A DNA stretch of 64,000 nucleotides from Terrimicrobium sacchariphilum (GCF_001613545.1 NZ_BDCO01000003.1:186001-250000); one strand, 5' to 3'; numbered from the stretch's first letter, positions 18,910-29,229 are shown. Numbers and translations are program-made. The notes: generated by a model not told the origin, from the sequence alone.

Positions 18910-20172
18910 GTGTTGCAAAAATCGGAATTCGGCCGCGCGCTAGCCTCCGGCAGCGGTATTGAAGAACTGATGGACGATCTCGGGCATGCCCTCGCGGATG
19001 CCCATGGAACCATGCGGATGCTGGGCGGGGGCAATCCCGCGCACATTCCCGCCGTGCAGGAGGTGTGGAGACATCGCATGTCCGACCTCCTCGCCGATGG
19101 CGGCGCCTACGACCGGATGCTGGCCAATTACGACCCACCGGCGGGCAATACCGCCTTTCGCGATGCCGTGGCAGGTTTGCTGGAGCGTGAGTACGGGTGG
19201 CCCGTGACCCGCGAAAACGTCGTCGTGACGGCGGGCGGGCAGACGGCGTTTTTTTATCTTTTCAACCTCCTGGCGGGGCAGTTCGCAGAGGAAAAGCGGA
19301 CCATACTGCTTCCCCTCGCGCCCGAGTACATCGGGTATGCGAATCAGGGAATCGCGCCCGGGTTGTTTGAATCCGCGGAGCCCGACATCGAGTTCCTGCC
19401 CAATCATCGCTTCAAATACCGCATCGATTTCGCGCGCCTGCCCTTGAGTGATCGTACGGGGGCGATCTGCCTGTCCCGTCCCACGAATCCCTCTGGCAAT
19501 GTCCTCACTGATGAGGAAATCCTGCGCCTCGACAGCGTTGCCCGCGAGGCGGGAATTCCGCTCATCATCGACAATGCCTACGGCGCTCCCTTTCCCGGCA
19601 TCATCTTTCGGGAGGTGCGCCCGATCTGGAATGAAAACATCATTCTCACCCTCAGCCTGTCGAAGCTCGGTCTCCCGGGCACCCGCACGGCGGTGATCGT
19701 GGCCCGGCCCGAGATCATCCGGGCGGTGAGCTCGCTCAATGCTGTCGTCGGCCTCGCCAATGGCAACATCGGGCAGACGCTCGTACGCCCTATCGTGGAA
19801 AGTGGCGATATTCTCCGCCTGAGCCGCGAGGTGATCCGCCCATACTACGAGGCCAAATCCCGGCAGGCGCTTGGCTGGATCGACGAATATTTCGACGACT
19901 CGCTCGACTACCATGTGCATGTCAGCGAGGGGGCATTGTTCCTCTGGCTGTGGTTTCGTGGACTGCCGATCTCGGCGGAGGAACTGTACGTTCGCTTGAA
20001 GGAGCGGGGGGTGTTGATCGTTCCCGGTCATTACTTTGCGGTGGGAATGCCCGCTGACTGGCGGCACGCCCACGAGTGCATCCGCCTCAGCTTTGCCATG
20101 GAGGATCAGGTCGTGCGCGAGGGCATCGAAATCCTCGCCCGCACCGTCGCCGAGGCTTATCGCGGAGAGTAG
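18910..20172 (+). CDS. avtA: Valine-pyruvate aminotransferase-like enzyme (AvtA family)
   Basis: PLP-dependent class I/II aminotransferase, in the family moving amino groups between valine or alanine and the matching keto acids. The 420-residue protein shows the AvtA-like start GSGIEELMDDLGHAL, then MLGGGNPAHIP, ANYDPPAGN and GGQTAFFYLFNLLAG. The PLP lysine is K252 in LSLSKLGLPGTRTA, and RPTNPSGNVL is also present. Start is GTG 18910 (a TTG follows directly, so the exact start is uncertain). It is divergent from thiH. Substrate is inferred from family resemblance. Confidence 0.88.
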   Translation: MLQKSEFGRALASGSGIEELMDDLGHALADAHGTMRMLGGGNPAHIPAVQEVWRHRMSDLLADGGAYDRMLANYDPPAGNTAFRDAVAGLLEREYGWPVTRENVVVTAGGQTAFFYLFNLLAGQFAEEKRTILLPLAPEYIGYANQGIAPGLFESAEPDIEFLPNHRFKYRIDFARLPLSDRTGAICLSRPTNPSGNVLTDEEILRLDSVAREAGIPLIIDNAYGAPFPGIIFREVRPIWNENIILTLSLSKLGLPGTRTAVIVARPEIIRAVSSLNAVVGLANGNIGQTLVRPIVESGDILRLSREVIRPYYEAKSRQALGWIDEYFDDSLDYHVHVSEGALFLWLWFRGLPISAEELYVRLKERGVLIVPGHYFAVGMPADWRHAHECIRLSFAMEDQVVREGIEILARTVAEAYRGE

Positions 20173-20221
20173 GGAATGGCAGTGTTTGATCTCCGGGGCG
20201 CAACATGCTTGCATCGCCTGC

Positions 20222-21142
20222 ATGGCTGACTACTCCGAAAGCGTCTCCGATGGCGTGACTCTGGATACCCTGACTGGCGAGCGGTTCAAGATCGCGGTCA
20301 ATCGCAAGGGTGCCGAGATGATCAGCCTCGCCGCCAAGGCTTTCTCGGGCGAGTGGAAGGGCTTTCTCTATCGCGATGGGGAGACCGGGAAACCCGAGAG
20401 CGGCTGGGCCAATCACGCCACCGTGATGGGGTACTACCTGCACCGACTCTGGAAGGAGCAATCCCACTACCGCGGCCAACTCATCAAGGGCGGTAACCAT
20501 GGATTTCTCCGCTCGTTCGATTTTGACGCGCCGAAGGTCGGGGAAAACTCGCTCACCTATCACGTCCCGGCAGATCGCGTGCCGCAGGATTTCTACCCGC
20601 TTCGCGTCTCGCTCGACCTGACCTACTCGCTTTCCGAGCGTGGTGTGACCGTGGAGTTCACCTTCCTCAACGAGGAGCCGACGCTCGATGCCCACGTGAG
20701 TTTCGGACTCCACCCGGGTTTTGCCGTCAGTTCGCCGCTCACGGCGAAACTCCTCTTGCCGTCAGGAACCTACGCCCGTCACATGGCGCCGGGGAATTTT
20801 CTCAGCGGAGAAATCGAGACGATAACGCACGCGGGCGGGGAATCACCCTTTCCCTCCGCCGAGCTGGAGGGCTCCTACATCCTCGGTTTGGACGGCGTGC
20901 CGGAACGGACGTTTATTATCGACGACCCCGCCAGCGGGCGCCGCGTGTCGCTCGATTTCTCCGAGGCTCCCTATGTCACCCTCTGGAGCGATATGCACCC
21001 ATTCCTATGTGTCGAGCCTTGCTGGGGGCTGCCGGATTCCAATCCGCCCACGGCGTTTGAAAACAAGCCCGGTATCCAGGTGATCGCTCCCGGGGCAAAA
21101 TTGAGCCGATCCTTCACCATCCTTCCATCCATCCTGTCATGA
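20222..21142 (+). CDS. Aldose 1-epimerase-like (galactose mutarotase fold) protein
   Basis: A 306-residue protein with the mutarotase-like beta-sandwich pattern: VNRKGAEMISL near the start, KGGNHGFLRSFDF with a conserved His and Arg, SFGLHPGFAV, and VEPCWGLPDS with a likely catalytic glutamate. Members interconvert alpha and beta sugar anomers, or act on hexose-6-phosphates. The start is ATG 20222 (MADYSESVSDG), 49 bases after the aminotransferase. The stop overlaps the next gene's start. Substrate unknown. Confidence 0.85.
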   Translation: MADYSESVSDGVTLDTLTGERFKIAVNRKGAEMISLAAKAFSGEWKGFLYRDGETGKPESGWANHATVMGYYLHRLWKEQSHYRGQLIKGGNHGFLRSFDFDAPKVGENSLTYHVPADRVPQDFYPLRVSLDLTYSLSERGVTVEFTFLNEEPTLDAHVSFGLHPGFAVSSPLTAKLLLPSGTYARHMAPGNFLSGEIETITHAGGESPFPSAELEGSYILGLDGVPERTFIIDDPASGRRVSLDFSEAPYVTLWSDMHPFLCVEPCWGLPDSNPPTAFENKPGIQVIAPGAKLSRSFTILPSILS

Positions 21143-21339
21143 TGTCCCTGCTTGCCCTGCTGCTACGTGTTTCCCTGCTGGCCGTTTTCACCTTCGGTTT
21201 CGTCGTTCTTTACGAGCACGGAACGAGCGATTTTGTCCAAGGCGCTGCAACAGAGTGGAAATCGCTGACGGAGTTTGTTAGTAGTCAAGGAAGTGCGAAG
21301 GCTCCGGCTGCGCCGTCCTCGCAGGCTCCTACCCCGTAA
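21139..21339 (+). CDS. Small single-span membrane protein
   Basis: A 66-residue product with one N-terminal hydrophobic segment (LLALLLRVSLLAVFTFGFVV), followed by a short polar tail rich in Ser, Ala and Pro. Its ATG overlaps the stop of the mutarotase-like gene (ATGA), so it is probably translated by coupling. It precedes the TPR gene by 26 bases. Function unknown. Confidence 0.65.
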   Translation: MMSLLALLLRVSLLAVFTFGFVVLYEHGTSDFVQGAATEWKSLTEFVSSQGSAKAPAAPSSQAPTP

Positions 21340-21365
21340 CTGCACCTGTTCGTTCACCCCGACCT

Positions 21366-22766
21366 ATGCCCGTAATCACTGAAAAAGAACTGCCCGAAGC
21401 TCAACGCGCCCCGTGGCTCAAGGCTATGAGCGCCATGGAATTGCGAAACTACGGGTATGCGATCCAATTATTGCAGGGAGTTCTCAAGGCTTGTCCGAAT
21501 TTCCTCGTTGGCCGCCAGCTTGTCCGCAAGGCAGCCATTGCAAAAAACTCCGGCAAAAAGAGCCTCCTTGGAGGACTTTCCGGGGCATCGTTCAACACGA
21601 TCAAGGTGCAAAGCCTGATCAAGAAGGACCCCGTCGCTGCTCTCGATACGATCGAGAAGTCGCTGGAAAACGAACCGCACAATCCGGCCGCAAACCAGCT
21701 CCTCAAGGAGGCTGCGCTCGCCGCAAATATGCCGGAAGTCGCGGAATTTGCCCTGCAGACCATCATTGAGGGGAATCCCAAGGATACCAAGACGATGCAC
21801 GAGCTGGCCAAGCTCCTGCTCTCCACCGGCCAGCCGCAGAAAGCGGTCGATATTTATGGAAAGATCGTCCAGGTAACACCCAATGACCTCGCCGCAGTGA
21901 AGGGAGGCAAGGATGCCGCTGCTGCCGCTTCCATGCAGCGTGGGGGTTGGGAAAAAGAGGAAACCACCTACCGCGATCTCATTCGCAACAAGGACGAGGC
22001 GGTCGCTCTCGAGCAGCAGAATCGCGTCGTGCGTAGTGAGGAGATGATCGACAACCTCCTCGCCGATCTCCATGCCCGTGTCGAGCAGGACCCGTCGAAT
22101 GTCGATGTCTCCCGCCGCATCGCAGAGATGTACGAGCAGAAGGAAGACCTCGAGTCCGCAGTGAACTGGTATAACTACGCTGTCCAACTGACATCCGGTT
22201 CCGATTCCTCACTCGTACGCAAACTCAGCGACCTGCGCCTCAAGCAGTACGACGTCGCCATCGCCGGGTACGAGGAGTATCTCGCCGCCAATGGCAGCGC
22301 TCCCGAGGCCGCAGAGTACGCGACGCAGTTGGAAGACATCAAACGCCAGCGCGCCGCGCTCCTGTTTGAGGAAGCCCAGAAGCGTGTGGAGCGCAATCCC
22401 ACCGATCTCGCGCTGCGCTTCGAACTCGGTGAAATCCTCGTAGCCGCGGGAAATTACAAGGACGCCATCCCGGAGCTTCAGCGTGCGCAGCAGAATCCCA
22501 GCGTACGCCTGCGCGCCATGAGCCTGCTCGGCGAGTGCTACACCGGCCGAGGGATGTATGACCTCGCCTCGAAGATCCTCGAGAAGGCCAAGAGCGAACT
22601 CTATCAGATGGACGCCACGAAGAAGGAGATCACCTACAAGCTCGGGATGGTCTTTGAAAAGATGGGGCAGGCCGACAAATGCATCGAGTGCATGAAGGAA
22701 ATCTACGAGGTCGACTACAGCTTCCGAGATGTGGCCGAGCGCGTAGAGGGTTCTTACAACTCCTAG
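21366..22766 (+). CDS. Tetratricopeptide repeat protein
   Basis: A 466-residue, probably soluble protein made almost wholly of TPR-type helix pairs, for example MELRNYGYAIQLLQGVLKAC, HELAKLLLSTGQPQKAVDIY and RFELGEILVAAGNYKDAIPE. No signal peptide or enzyme domain is seen. Such proteins act as scaffolds. The start is ATG 21366 (MPVITEKELPEAQ). It is in line with the small membrane protein before it and the lipoprotein phosphatase after it (14-base gap), so these may be one operon. Confidence 0.85.
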   Translation: MPVITEKELPEAQRAPWLKAMSAMELRNYGYAIQLLQGVLKACPNFLVGRQLVRKAAIAKNSGKKSLLGGLSGASFNTIKVQSLIKKDPVAALDTIEKSLENEPHNPAANQLLKEAALAANMPEVAEFALQTIIEGNPKDTKTMHELAKLLLSTGQPQKAVDIYGKIVQVTPNDLAAVKGGKDAAAAASMQRGGWEKEETTYRDLIRNKDEAVALEQQNRVVRSEEMIDNLLADLHARVEQDPSNVDVSRRIAEMYEQKEDLESAVNWYNYAVQLTSGSDSSLVRKLSDLRLKQYDVAIAGYEEYLAANGSAPEAAEYATQLEDIKRQRAALLFEEAQKRVERNPTDLALRFELGEILVAAGNYKDAIPELQRAQQNPSVRLRAMSLLGECYTGRGMYDLASKILEKAKSELYQMDATKKEITYKLGMVFEKMGQADKCIECMKEIYEVDYSFRDVAERVEGSYNS

Positions 22767-22780
22767 CCAGCAGATTTCCC

Positions 22781-23434
22781 ATGAGACGTCTGCTGGCCGC
22801 AGCCGGTCTGGTCGTGATCGTCGCGGGGTGCGCCCCGTGCGAGCCGCGCCCCAACCTCGGGCTGTATAAGCAGCAACTCATCGGGTGGCACGATGCGGGG
22901 GATTACGAAAAGTGCTTCTCGCAGGCGGCTCAGCGCGGTCATGCCGCTTTGGACAGGGCGATCGCCAGCAAACAGCCCCGCCAGCAGATGGCGGTGGTCT
23001 TTGACATCGACGAAACGCTGCTGAGCAACTGGGCGTATCTCACCGACAAGGGTTTCGATGTGAAGCTCAGCACCTTCTTTGCCTGGGTAAAAACGCATGA
23101 CGACCCGGTGCTCGCGCCGACCAAGGCCATCTATGAAAAGGCTCGCGCGGCCGGGATACCCATCTACCTCATTACCGGTCGTGTGGAGTCTGTCCGTGCG
23201 GATACCGTGCGTCAGCTCAAGGCTGCCGGCCTCACCGGCTGGAGCGGGCTCTTTCTCAAGCCCGACAACTACAGCCAGCCATCGATCGTTCCATTCAAGT
23301 CCGGCGTGCGTCGCAAACTGGAGGAGGCAGGCCACGTCATCGTCCTGAACATGGGCGATCAATTGAGCGACCTGGAGGGTGGATACGCCCGCACGGCAGT
23401 CAAATTGCCCAACCCGTACTATTACATTCGCTAA
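22781..23434 (+). CDS. Lipoprotein acid phosphatase, HAD superfamily (class B/C type)
   Basis: A 217-residue lipoprotein with signal [17 protein letters not shown] and C17 as the likely lipidated cysteine. The HAD nucleophile motif DIDETLLSN has D75 and D77. ITGR with the motif II residue follows, then a conserved lysine region and [12 protein letters not shown] with the acidic metal ligands. This matches the HAD acid phosphatase (PF03767-type) family, which removes phosphate from external nucleotides or other monoesters. The start is ATG 22781, 14 bases after the TPR gene. Confidence 0.9.
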   Translation: MRRLLAAAGLVVIVAGCAPCEPRPNLGLYKQQLIGWHDAGDYEKCFSQAAQRGHAALDRAIASKQPRQQMAVVFDIDETLLSNWAYLTDKGFDVKLSTFFAWVKTHDDPVLAPTKAIYEKARAAGIPIYLITGRVESVRADTVRQLKAAGLTGWSGLFLKPDNYSQPSIVPFKSGVRRKLEEAGHVIVLNMGDQLSDLEGGYARTAVKLPNPYYYIR

Positions 23435-23487
23435 TATTTGGCGGGGTTTCTTGCGTCCTTGCAGAGCACCGGGTATCGTCATGGCCC

Positions 23488-24903
23488 GTGAGCACAAACG
23501 TACCTCTCTCTCCGAGTGAGACCCACCGTGTCGAGACCGACACCATGGGCCAAATCTCCGTACCGCACGATCGCTACTGGGGCGCGCAGACCGCCCGTTC
23601 CCTCATCCATTTCAATATCGGCAACGACGTCAAACCGCCGGAATTGATCCGCGCGCTCGGCATCCTGAAAAAAGCCTGCGCCCTGGCCAACAATGAGCTC
23701 GGCAAGCTGTCCGATGAAAAGACCAAGCTCATCGTGCAGGCCGCCGATGAGGTTATCGCGGGCAAGCTGGACTCCCACTTCCCGCTGCGTATCTGGCAGA
23801 CCGGCAGCGGCACCCAGAGCAACATGAACGCCAACGAGGTCATCTCGAACCGCGCGATCGAAATCGCCGGCGGCGTCCTCGGTTCCAAGAAGCCCGTTCA
23901 CCCGAACGACGACGTGAACATGTCGCAGTCGTCGAACGACACCTTCCCAACTGCGATGAGCATCGCTGCCGCCGTGCAGGTGCATGAGAAGCTCCTTCCC
24001 GCCGCCCGCCGTCTGCGTGACACGCTCGACAAGAAGGCGAAGGAATTCGACAGCATCGTCAAGATCGGTCGCACGCATCTTCAGGACGCCACGCCGCTCA
24101 CGCTCGGCCAGGAATTCTCCGGCTACGTCACCCTGCTCGATGACGACATCAAGCGCGTCGAGGACGCCCAGGCGGGTCTCTACAAACTCGCCGTCGGCGG
24201 CACCGCCGTCGGAACTGGCCTGAACAGCCACCCGCGCTTCGGTGAGGTCGCAGCCAAGTATATCGCCCAGTTGACCGGCCTGCCGTTCGTCTCGGCCGCG
24301 AACAAGTTCGCCGCCCTCTCGTCGCACAACGAATTCGTCTTCGCCAGCGGAGCGGTCAAATCGCTCGCGTGTTCCGCCATGAAGATCGCCAACGACGTTC
24401 GCTGGCTGGCTTCCGGTCCGCGTTGCGGCCTCGGCGAGCTCACCATCCCGGAGAACGAGCCGGGTTCCTCGATCATGCCGGGCAAGGTGAACCCGACCCA
24501 GTGCGAAGCGATCACCATGATCGCCGTGCAGGTCATCGGCAACGACACCGCCATCGGCGTCGCCAGTTCGCAGGGCAACTTCGAGTTGAACGTGTTCAAG
24601 CCCGTCATCGTCTTCAACTTCCTCAACTCCGTCCGTCTCCTTGCCGATGGCTTCATCTCCTTCGATGAGCATTGCGCCATTGGGATCGAGCCGAACCGCG
24701 AGCGCATCGCCGAGTACGTGAAGAACTCGTTGATGCTCGTCACCGCGCTCAACCCGCACATCGGCTACGACAAGTCCGCCCAGATCGCCAAGAAGGCGCA
24801 CAAGGACGGCTCCAGTCTCCTGGAGGCCGCCGTGGCCCTGGGACACGTCACTCCCGAGCAGTTCGCCGAATGGGTGAAGGCCGAGGAAATGACTCATCCG
24901 TAA
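23488..24903 (+). CDS. fumC: Fumarate hydratase, class II
   Basis: Hydrates fumarate to malate in the TCA cycle. The 471-residue, iron-independent form has the opening [35 protein letters not shown], the substrate-binding [37 protein letters not shown], and the superfamily signature [11 protein letters not shown] starting at residue 326. The start is GTG 23488. An ATG at 23545 would remove part of the N-terminal domain. It stands alone and is followed by a strong terminator. Confidence 0.97.
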   Translation: MSTNVPLSPSETHRVETDTMGQISVPHDRYWGAQTARSLIHFNIGNDVKPPELIRALGILKKACALANNELGKLSDEKTKLIVQAADEVIAGKLDSHFPLRIWQTGSGTQSNMNANEVISNRAIEIAGGVLGSKKPVHPNDDVNMSQSSNDTFPTAMSIAAAVQVHEKLLPAARRLRDTLDKKAKEFDSIVKIGRTHLQDATPLTLGQEFSGYVTLLDDDIKRVEDAQAGLYKLAVGGTAVGTGLNSHPRFGEVAAKYIAQLTGLPFVSAANKFAALSSHNEFVFASGAVKSLACSAMKIANDVRWLASGPRCGLGELTIPENEPGSSIMPGKVNPTQCEAITMIAVQVIGNDTAIGVASSQGNFELNVFKPVIVFNFLNSVRLLADGFISFDEHCAIGIEPNRERIAEYVKNSLMLVTALNPHIGYDKSAQIAKKAHKDGSSLLEAAVALGHVTPEQFAEWVKAEEMTHP

Positions 24904-24925
24904 GCGGATCGAGACTCCCAAAATG

Positions 24926-24955
24926 AAAAAGGCCGGTGGAAACACCGGCCTTTTT
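24926..24955 (+). terminator. Rho-independent terminator after fumC
   Basis: Arms AAAAAGGCCGGTG (24926-24938) and CACCGGCCTTTTT (24943-24955) surround a GAAA tetraloop, and more T residues follow. The flanking A-run lets it serve the convergent gene at 24975 as well. Confidence 0.95.
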
Positions 24956-24974
24956 TGTTTGGAAAATCAAGCGA

Positions 24975-25391
24975 CTAGACCCGCTCGACAACCTCGAGCT
25001 TCAGCGGGTGGTCGAGAGACTCGACTAATTCGTGTTCGAAGAGATCACGCGTGATGTGCCGGCGGATGTCCGCCAGCGAGCGATGCTTCCGGCGGAGGAT
25101 GCGGGCCAGCCCGATGTCCTCGCCGTGGGCCTCCAGGCGCAAGCTGCCCGCGAGGAGATTCCTCAGGCGGTAAAAGGGCAGGTAGTGCTGGGTTTCCAGC
25201 GCGAGGCGGCACTTCAGGAACAGGTCAAACGTGGTGTTCCAGTTCCGGCCATGCAGGAGCTCCTGTCGGAGGTCGATCAGCATGTCCCAGTATGCCGGCG
25301 AGGTGGTACGGAAAAGTTCCTCCACGATCCCGGCGGCGTCATGGCGCCACGTCTTGGCGGGATACCCTGCGAGTTGGAAGCTGGAAAACAT
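24975..25391 (-). CDS. Hypothetical protein
   Basis: A 138-residue, mostly helical protein with no signal peptide and no motif I can name. It is rich in Arg, Leu and His (ILRRKHRSLADIRRHITRDL). It converges on the fumC terminator, which fits a real leftward gene. An overlapping open frame on the other strand (25032-25418) has less protein-like composition. No strong ribosome binding site precedes the ATG at 25389-25391. Confidence 0.55.
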   Translation of the reverse strand: MFSSFQLAGYPAKTWRHDAAGIVEELFRTTSPAYWDMLIDLRQELLHGRNWNTTFDLFLKCRLALETQHYLPFYRLRNLLAGSLRLEAHGEDIGLARILRRKHRSLADIRRHITRDLFEHELVESLDHPLKLEVVERV

Positions 25392-25484
25392 GGTCGTGCA
25401 TCTATTTTATGCACTTGAGACCTATTCGCAAGAGGAGATGCACGCTGGCCAGAAAAGAAAAAGAATTTATGGTGTGCGGCGACG

Positions 25485-25847
25485 ATGTCCGAAACACCCG
25501 ATCCTTCAGCTTCCAAAGTGTACTACGCCTGCCAGCGCTGCACAAACTGTTGTCGCTGGCCGGGTTTTGTGAAATTGGGCGATGCCGATATTCGCGACAT
25601 CGCGGTGTACCTTGGGCTGAGCGAGTATGAGTTTGTCCAGCAGTACACCCGCCTCCGGCCCGCCCGAGACGGACTCGCCCTCATCGATAAACCGACCGGC
25701 GAGTGCATTTTCCTCGAGGGCCGCGACTGCCGCATCCAGGCGGCCAAGCCTTACCAGTGCAAAGGCTTCCCCAACGTATGGAATTTCCCGGGTTGGCGGG
25801 ATGTCTGCGAAGCGATAGAGGTACCTGCGCCGGTATGTTCGAACTGA
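25485..25847 (+). CDS. YkgJ-family cysteine cluster protein
   Basis: A 120-residue protein with the pattern of the YkgJ / zinc- or iron-chelating cluster family: CQRCTNCCRWPGF near the start, then a conserved CIFLEGRDCRIQAAKPYQC. The eight-cysteine arrangement is thought to bind a metal or an iron-sulfur cluster; the biochemical role is not settled. Its last 13 bases overlap the cardiolipin synthase gene in another frame, so the two are cotranscribed. Confidence 0.88.
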   Translation: MSETPDPSASKVYYACQRCTNCCRWPGFVKLGDADIRDIAVYLGLSEYEFVQQYTRLRPARDGLALIDKPTGECIFLEGRDCRIQAAKPYQCKGFPNVWNFPGWRDVCEAIEVPAPVCSN

Positions 25848-27268
25848 TCGCCATCATCGTTTCCATTGTGACGTTCGCCTTTCAGGCGGCGGGCATCTAT
25901 TTCGCCATCCAGGCGGTGATGATTTCCCGCACCCCGCAGGCCTCCATCGCCTGGGGACTGTCGTTGCTGGTCCTGCCGTATATCGCAGTGCCCCTGTTTC
26001 TCGTCTTCGGTGAATCCCGCTTCTCCGGCTACGTGCGGGCGGGCACGGGGAAATGCAAGGAGCTGGATGACTTCATGGCGGCAACGCGCGAGGCGATGAT
26101 TCCCTTCCGGGCGCACTTTTCTGCGAAGTACCGTGACGCGGAGCGACTGGGGGAGGATCTCCGACATTTCCCCGTCACGCATGGCAACCGAACCAAGCTC
26201 CTTGTCGATGGCAAGGAGACGTTCGACGCGATTTATGCGGCGATCGAGGGAGCCAAGGATTACGTCATCGTCCAGTTTTACATCGTGCACGATGATGGGG
26301 TGGGGCGGGGCTTGAAGGATCGCCTCCTTGCCGCTTCAGCACGGGGCGTCAAGTGCTGGCTGCTCTATGATTCGGTCGGCGCGAAGGGCCTGCCCGAGTC
26401 GTTCGTGCAGGAACTCATGGACGGTGGCGTGCCAGTGAAGTCCTTTGTCACCAACCGCCAGATGGGCCGCCGGTTTCAGGTGAATTTCCGCAACCATCGC
26501 AAGCTCGTTGTCGTTGATGGCCACACGGCCTTCATCGGCGGCTTGAACGCAGGCGACGAATACATGGGCCTTGGCCCGCTCGGAGCCTGGCGTGATACGC
26601 ACATGCAGGTCGAGGGGCCGGCGGTGCAGGCTCTTCAGGTTTCTTTTGCCGAAGACTGGCGCTACGCATCTGGCGGGCAGGTGCCTCAAATTCCCATCCG
26701 CCCGCGAGTGGTGGGAGATGAGCGTGTATTGCCTTTTGCCTCGGGTCCGGCCGAGGTCTGGAATGTCTCATCCGCCGTTATCTGTGAGATCATTCACGAC
26801 GTGCGCGAACGACTGTGGATCGCCAGTCCGTATTTTGTCCCAGATCCCGCGTTGCGTTCCGCCCTGGCTCATGCCGCGTTGCGAGGCGTGGACGTGCGTA
26901 TCATTCTGCCGCAGGGCATCGACCATACGCTGCCCTGGCTGTCGTCCTTCACCTTCTATCCCATGATGCGCGAGGCGGGAGTCCGGATATGGCGCTATCA
27001 GCCTGGTTTCATGCACCAGAAGGTCATGCTCGCGGATAGCGAGGTGGCGATCGTTGGTTCGGTAAATTTCGACTACCGTTCCTTCATGCTGAACTTCGAA
27101 CTGGCTGCAGCCGTCGAAGATTCGCGATTTGCGAAGGATGTGGAAAAGATGTTCGAGGCGGACTTTGCTCGCAGCATCGAGGAAGATTTGAAAGCGAAGT
27201 TCGAGGAAAACAGCTTTTTCTTCCGCCTGCGCTGCCGCCTCTCGGCTCTGATGAGTCCTGAGCAGTAG
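25835..27268 (+). CDS. cls: Cardiolipin synthase (phospholipase D family)
   Basis: Membrane enzyme that joins two phosphatidylglycerols into cardiolipin. The 477-residue protein has two N-terminal membrane segments (FELIAIIVSIVTFAFQAAGI and IAWGLSLLVLPYIAVPLFLV). Two HKD motifs follow: H221 in NHRKLVVVDG and H394 in MHQKVMLADS, each followed by the expected G-G/S-N residues. The start at ATG 25835 overlaps the upstream cysteine-cluster gene by 13 bases. It converges with squalene-hopene cyclase, 8 bases apart. Confidence 0.95.
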   Translation: MFELIAIIVSIVTFAFQAAGIYFAIQAVMISRTPQASIAWGLSLLVLPYIAVPLFLVFGESRFSGYVRAGTGKCKELDDFMAATREAMIPFRAHFSAKYRDAERLGEDLRHFPVTHGNRTKLLVDGKETFDAIYAAIEGAKDYVIVQFYIVHDDGVGRGLKDRLLAASARGVKCWLLYDSVGAKGLPESFVQELMDGGVPVKSFVTNRQMGRRFQVNFRNHRKLVVVDGHTAFIGGLNAGDEYMGLGPLGAWRDTHMQVEGPAVQALQVSFAEDWRYASGGQVPQIPIRPRVVGDERVLPFASGPAEVWNVSSAVICEIIHDVRERLWIASPYFVPDPALRSALAHAALRGVDVRIILPQGIDHTLPWLSSFTFYPMMREAGVRIWRYQPGFMHQKVMLADSEVAIVGSVNFDYRSFMLNFELAAAVEDSRFAKDVEKMFEADFARSIEEDLKAKFEENSFFFRLRCRLSALMSPEQ

Positions 27269-27276
27269 AGAGAGCG

Positions 27277-29229
27277 TTATCGCTGCACCATCTGCTGGTA
27301 CGTGGCCAGGGCGAGCAGGGGGAAGTGCTGCCGGTACATCTCGTACTTGAGATAAAAGACGCACGGGAACCCGGTGCCGGTCGTGTAATCCTCCGTCCAG
27401 GAACCATCAGCCTCCTGCGTTCGAGTGAGGTAGGCCACGCCGCGCTCGATGGACTCGCGCGAGGCGTCGCCACAGGCGCAAAGGCCCATGAGCGCCCAGG
27501 CCGTCTGGCTGGCCGTGCTCGGTCCACGGCCCTTGAGCGCCGGGAAATTGTATGACTCGCAGGTCTCGCCCCAGCCGCCGTCTTCGTTCTGGCAGCTTTC
27601 CAGCCAGTCACGACCGCGGCGAATCCACTCCTGGTCCATGTTTTCCCCGATGGCGGCGAGGCCGCGCAGCACCTGCCAGGTGCCGTAGAGATAGTTCACG
27701 CCCCAGCGTCCATACCAGGAGCCGTCGGACTCCTGGGTGCGGCGCAGCATGGCGACAGCGCGCTTCACCACCGTGCTCTCGCGGTCGTAACCGATGTACC
27801 CGAGCAACTCCAGTACGCGGGCGGTCAGGTCACTGCAGGTCGGGTCGAGAATAGCATTGTGATCCGCGAAGGGCACATGCTCCAGCCAGCGGGCGGTTAC
27901 GTCCTTGTCAAAAGCCGCCCAGCCGCCGTCTTCGCATTGGAAGGCGAGGAGCCACTTCAACGCGCGCTGGAACTGCGCGTCGCGTTTTGCCTTGTCCTTT
28001 GCCGGGACATGACGCAGCGCCATGAGCACCATCATGGTGTCGTCGGTGTCGGGGTAATACTTGTTGTCGTGCTCGAAAGCCCAGCCGCTCGGCTCGATGC
28101 CATGCACCCGCTGCGCCCAGTCGCCGACGAAACGGACCTCGCGATCCTCGAGCCACTGTGCCGCGTGCTGCATCGCCTCATCGGTGCCGGGAACTCCGGA
28201 CTCAGCCAGCGCAATGGTGGTGATGGCGGTATCCCACACGGGAGACAGGCACGGCTGGATGCGGAAATCCTCCGGGTCATCGACGAAGAGTCCGGCAAAA
28301 TCGCGGTCTGCCTTTTGCACGAGCGGGTGGTCGTCTTTGTAGCCGAGCACCTTGAGCGCCATCATGGCGTTGAGCATCGACGGGAAGATGGCGGCGAGTC
28401 CCTCGCTGCCTTCGCCCATGCGCTCGGTCATCCACTTTTCCGCCACCTTCAGAGCGTGCTGGCGGAGGGGATGGAAGGGGAGGTCGTTGTAAATCTTTAG
28501 GAGCTGGTCACAGCGCAGGAAGAAGTTGCGCCAGGCCCAGAAGCGAGGGTCTTTCTTCAGCGACAGATCGGTATTCTCCAAGCCTGCCGGATAAAGCTCG
28601 TGGAGCTGGAACTCCGCCGGAAGCGTGCGCGTGGGCTTGAAGTGATTCAGGATCGTGAGCGGCGCGAGGATCGGGCGCGTCCATGACGACATCTCCGAGA
28701 GGTTGAAGAAGAACCACTGCGGGAAGAGGAAAATCTCCGGCGGGATCGTCGGCACGTACTTCCACGGGAACTGGCCGAGGAGGGCGAGATAAAGCTTCGC
28801 GTACGTGTTGGTGGCGGGAATGCCGCCGAGGCGCAGAATGTTCGCGCGGGCCTCGCGCATCCAGGGCGCGTTGGGCGAGTGGCCGGCGAGCTTGAGGGCG
28901 AAGTACGCCTTCACCGAGGCGTTGATCTCGCTCGGGCCGTTAATGAAGATATTCCACCCGCCATCGCTCAACTGGCGGCGGCGGATGTGGGCGATGCACT
29001 TGCGCTGGAGGTCTTCGTCGACCCGGTCGGCCCAGTGCATGTAGAGCACGTAGTCCGAGCACAGCGTGCTGTCGACGAGGAGCTCGGCCTCCCAGTGTCC
29101 GTCCGCCCGCTGCTGGCGCAGCAGGTTCCCTTGAGCCTTCGTGATGGACTCCTCGACCGACTTGGGCTCGGCGAGCAGTGTGAGTTCAGGAGATTCGAAG
29201 GGGAACACGGGGCGGGCGAGTGGGGTCAT
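27277..29229 (-). CDS. shc: Squalene-hopene cyclase
   Basis: Cyclises squalene to hopene or hopanol, the first committed step to hopanoids, at the membrane. The 650-residue size is typical. The protonating DXDD motif is D394-T-D396-D397 (YPDTDDTMM). Many QW repeats are visible, such as QEADGSWTEDYTTG, QNEDGGWGE, QESDGSWYGRWGVNYLYGTW and QRADGHWEAEL. Its start codon overlaps the hpnH stop (ATGA), so the two form a coupled leftward pair. Squalene synthesis genes (hpnCDE or sqs) are not in the window. Confidence 0.97.
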   Translation of the reverse strand: MTPLARPVFPFESPELTLLAEPKSVEESITKAQGNLLRQQRADGHWEAELLVDSTLCSDYVLYMHWADRVDEDLQRKCIAHIRRRQLSDGGWNIFINGPSEINASVKAYFALKLAGHSPNAPWMREARANILRLGGIPATNTYAKLYLALLGQFPWKYVPTIPPEIFLFPQWFFFNLSEMSSWTRPILAPLTILNHFKPTRTLPAEFQLHELYPAGLENTDLSLKKDPRFWAWRNFFLRCDQLLKIYNDLPFHPLRQHALKVAEKWMTERMGEGSEGLAAIFPSMLNAMMALKVLGYKDDHPLVQKADRDFAGLFVDDPEDFRIQPCLSPVWDTAITTIALAESGVPGTDEAMQHAAQWLEDREVRFVGDWAQRVHGIEPSGWAFEHDNKYYPDTDDTMMVLMALRHVPAKDKAKRDAQFQRALKWLLAFQCEDGGWAAFDKDVTARWLEHVPFADHNAILDPTCSDLTARVLELLGYIGYDRESTVVKRAVAMLRRTQESDGSWYGRWGVNYLYGTWQVLRGLAAIGENMDQEWIRRGRDWLESCQNEDGGWGETCESYNFPALKGRGPSTASQTAWALMGLCACGDASRESIERGVAYLTRTQEADGSWTEDYTTGTGFPCVFYLKYEMYRQHFPLLALATYQQMVQR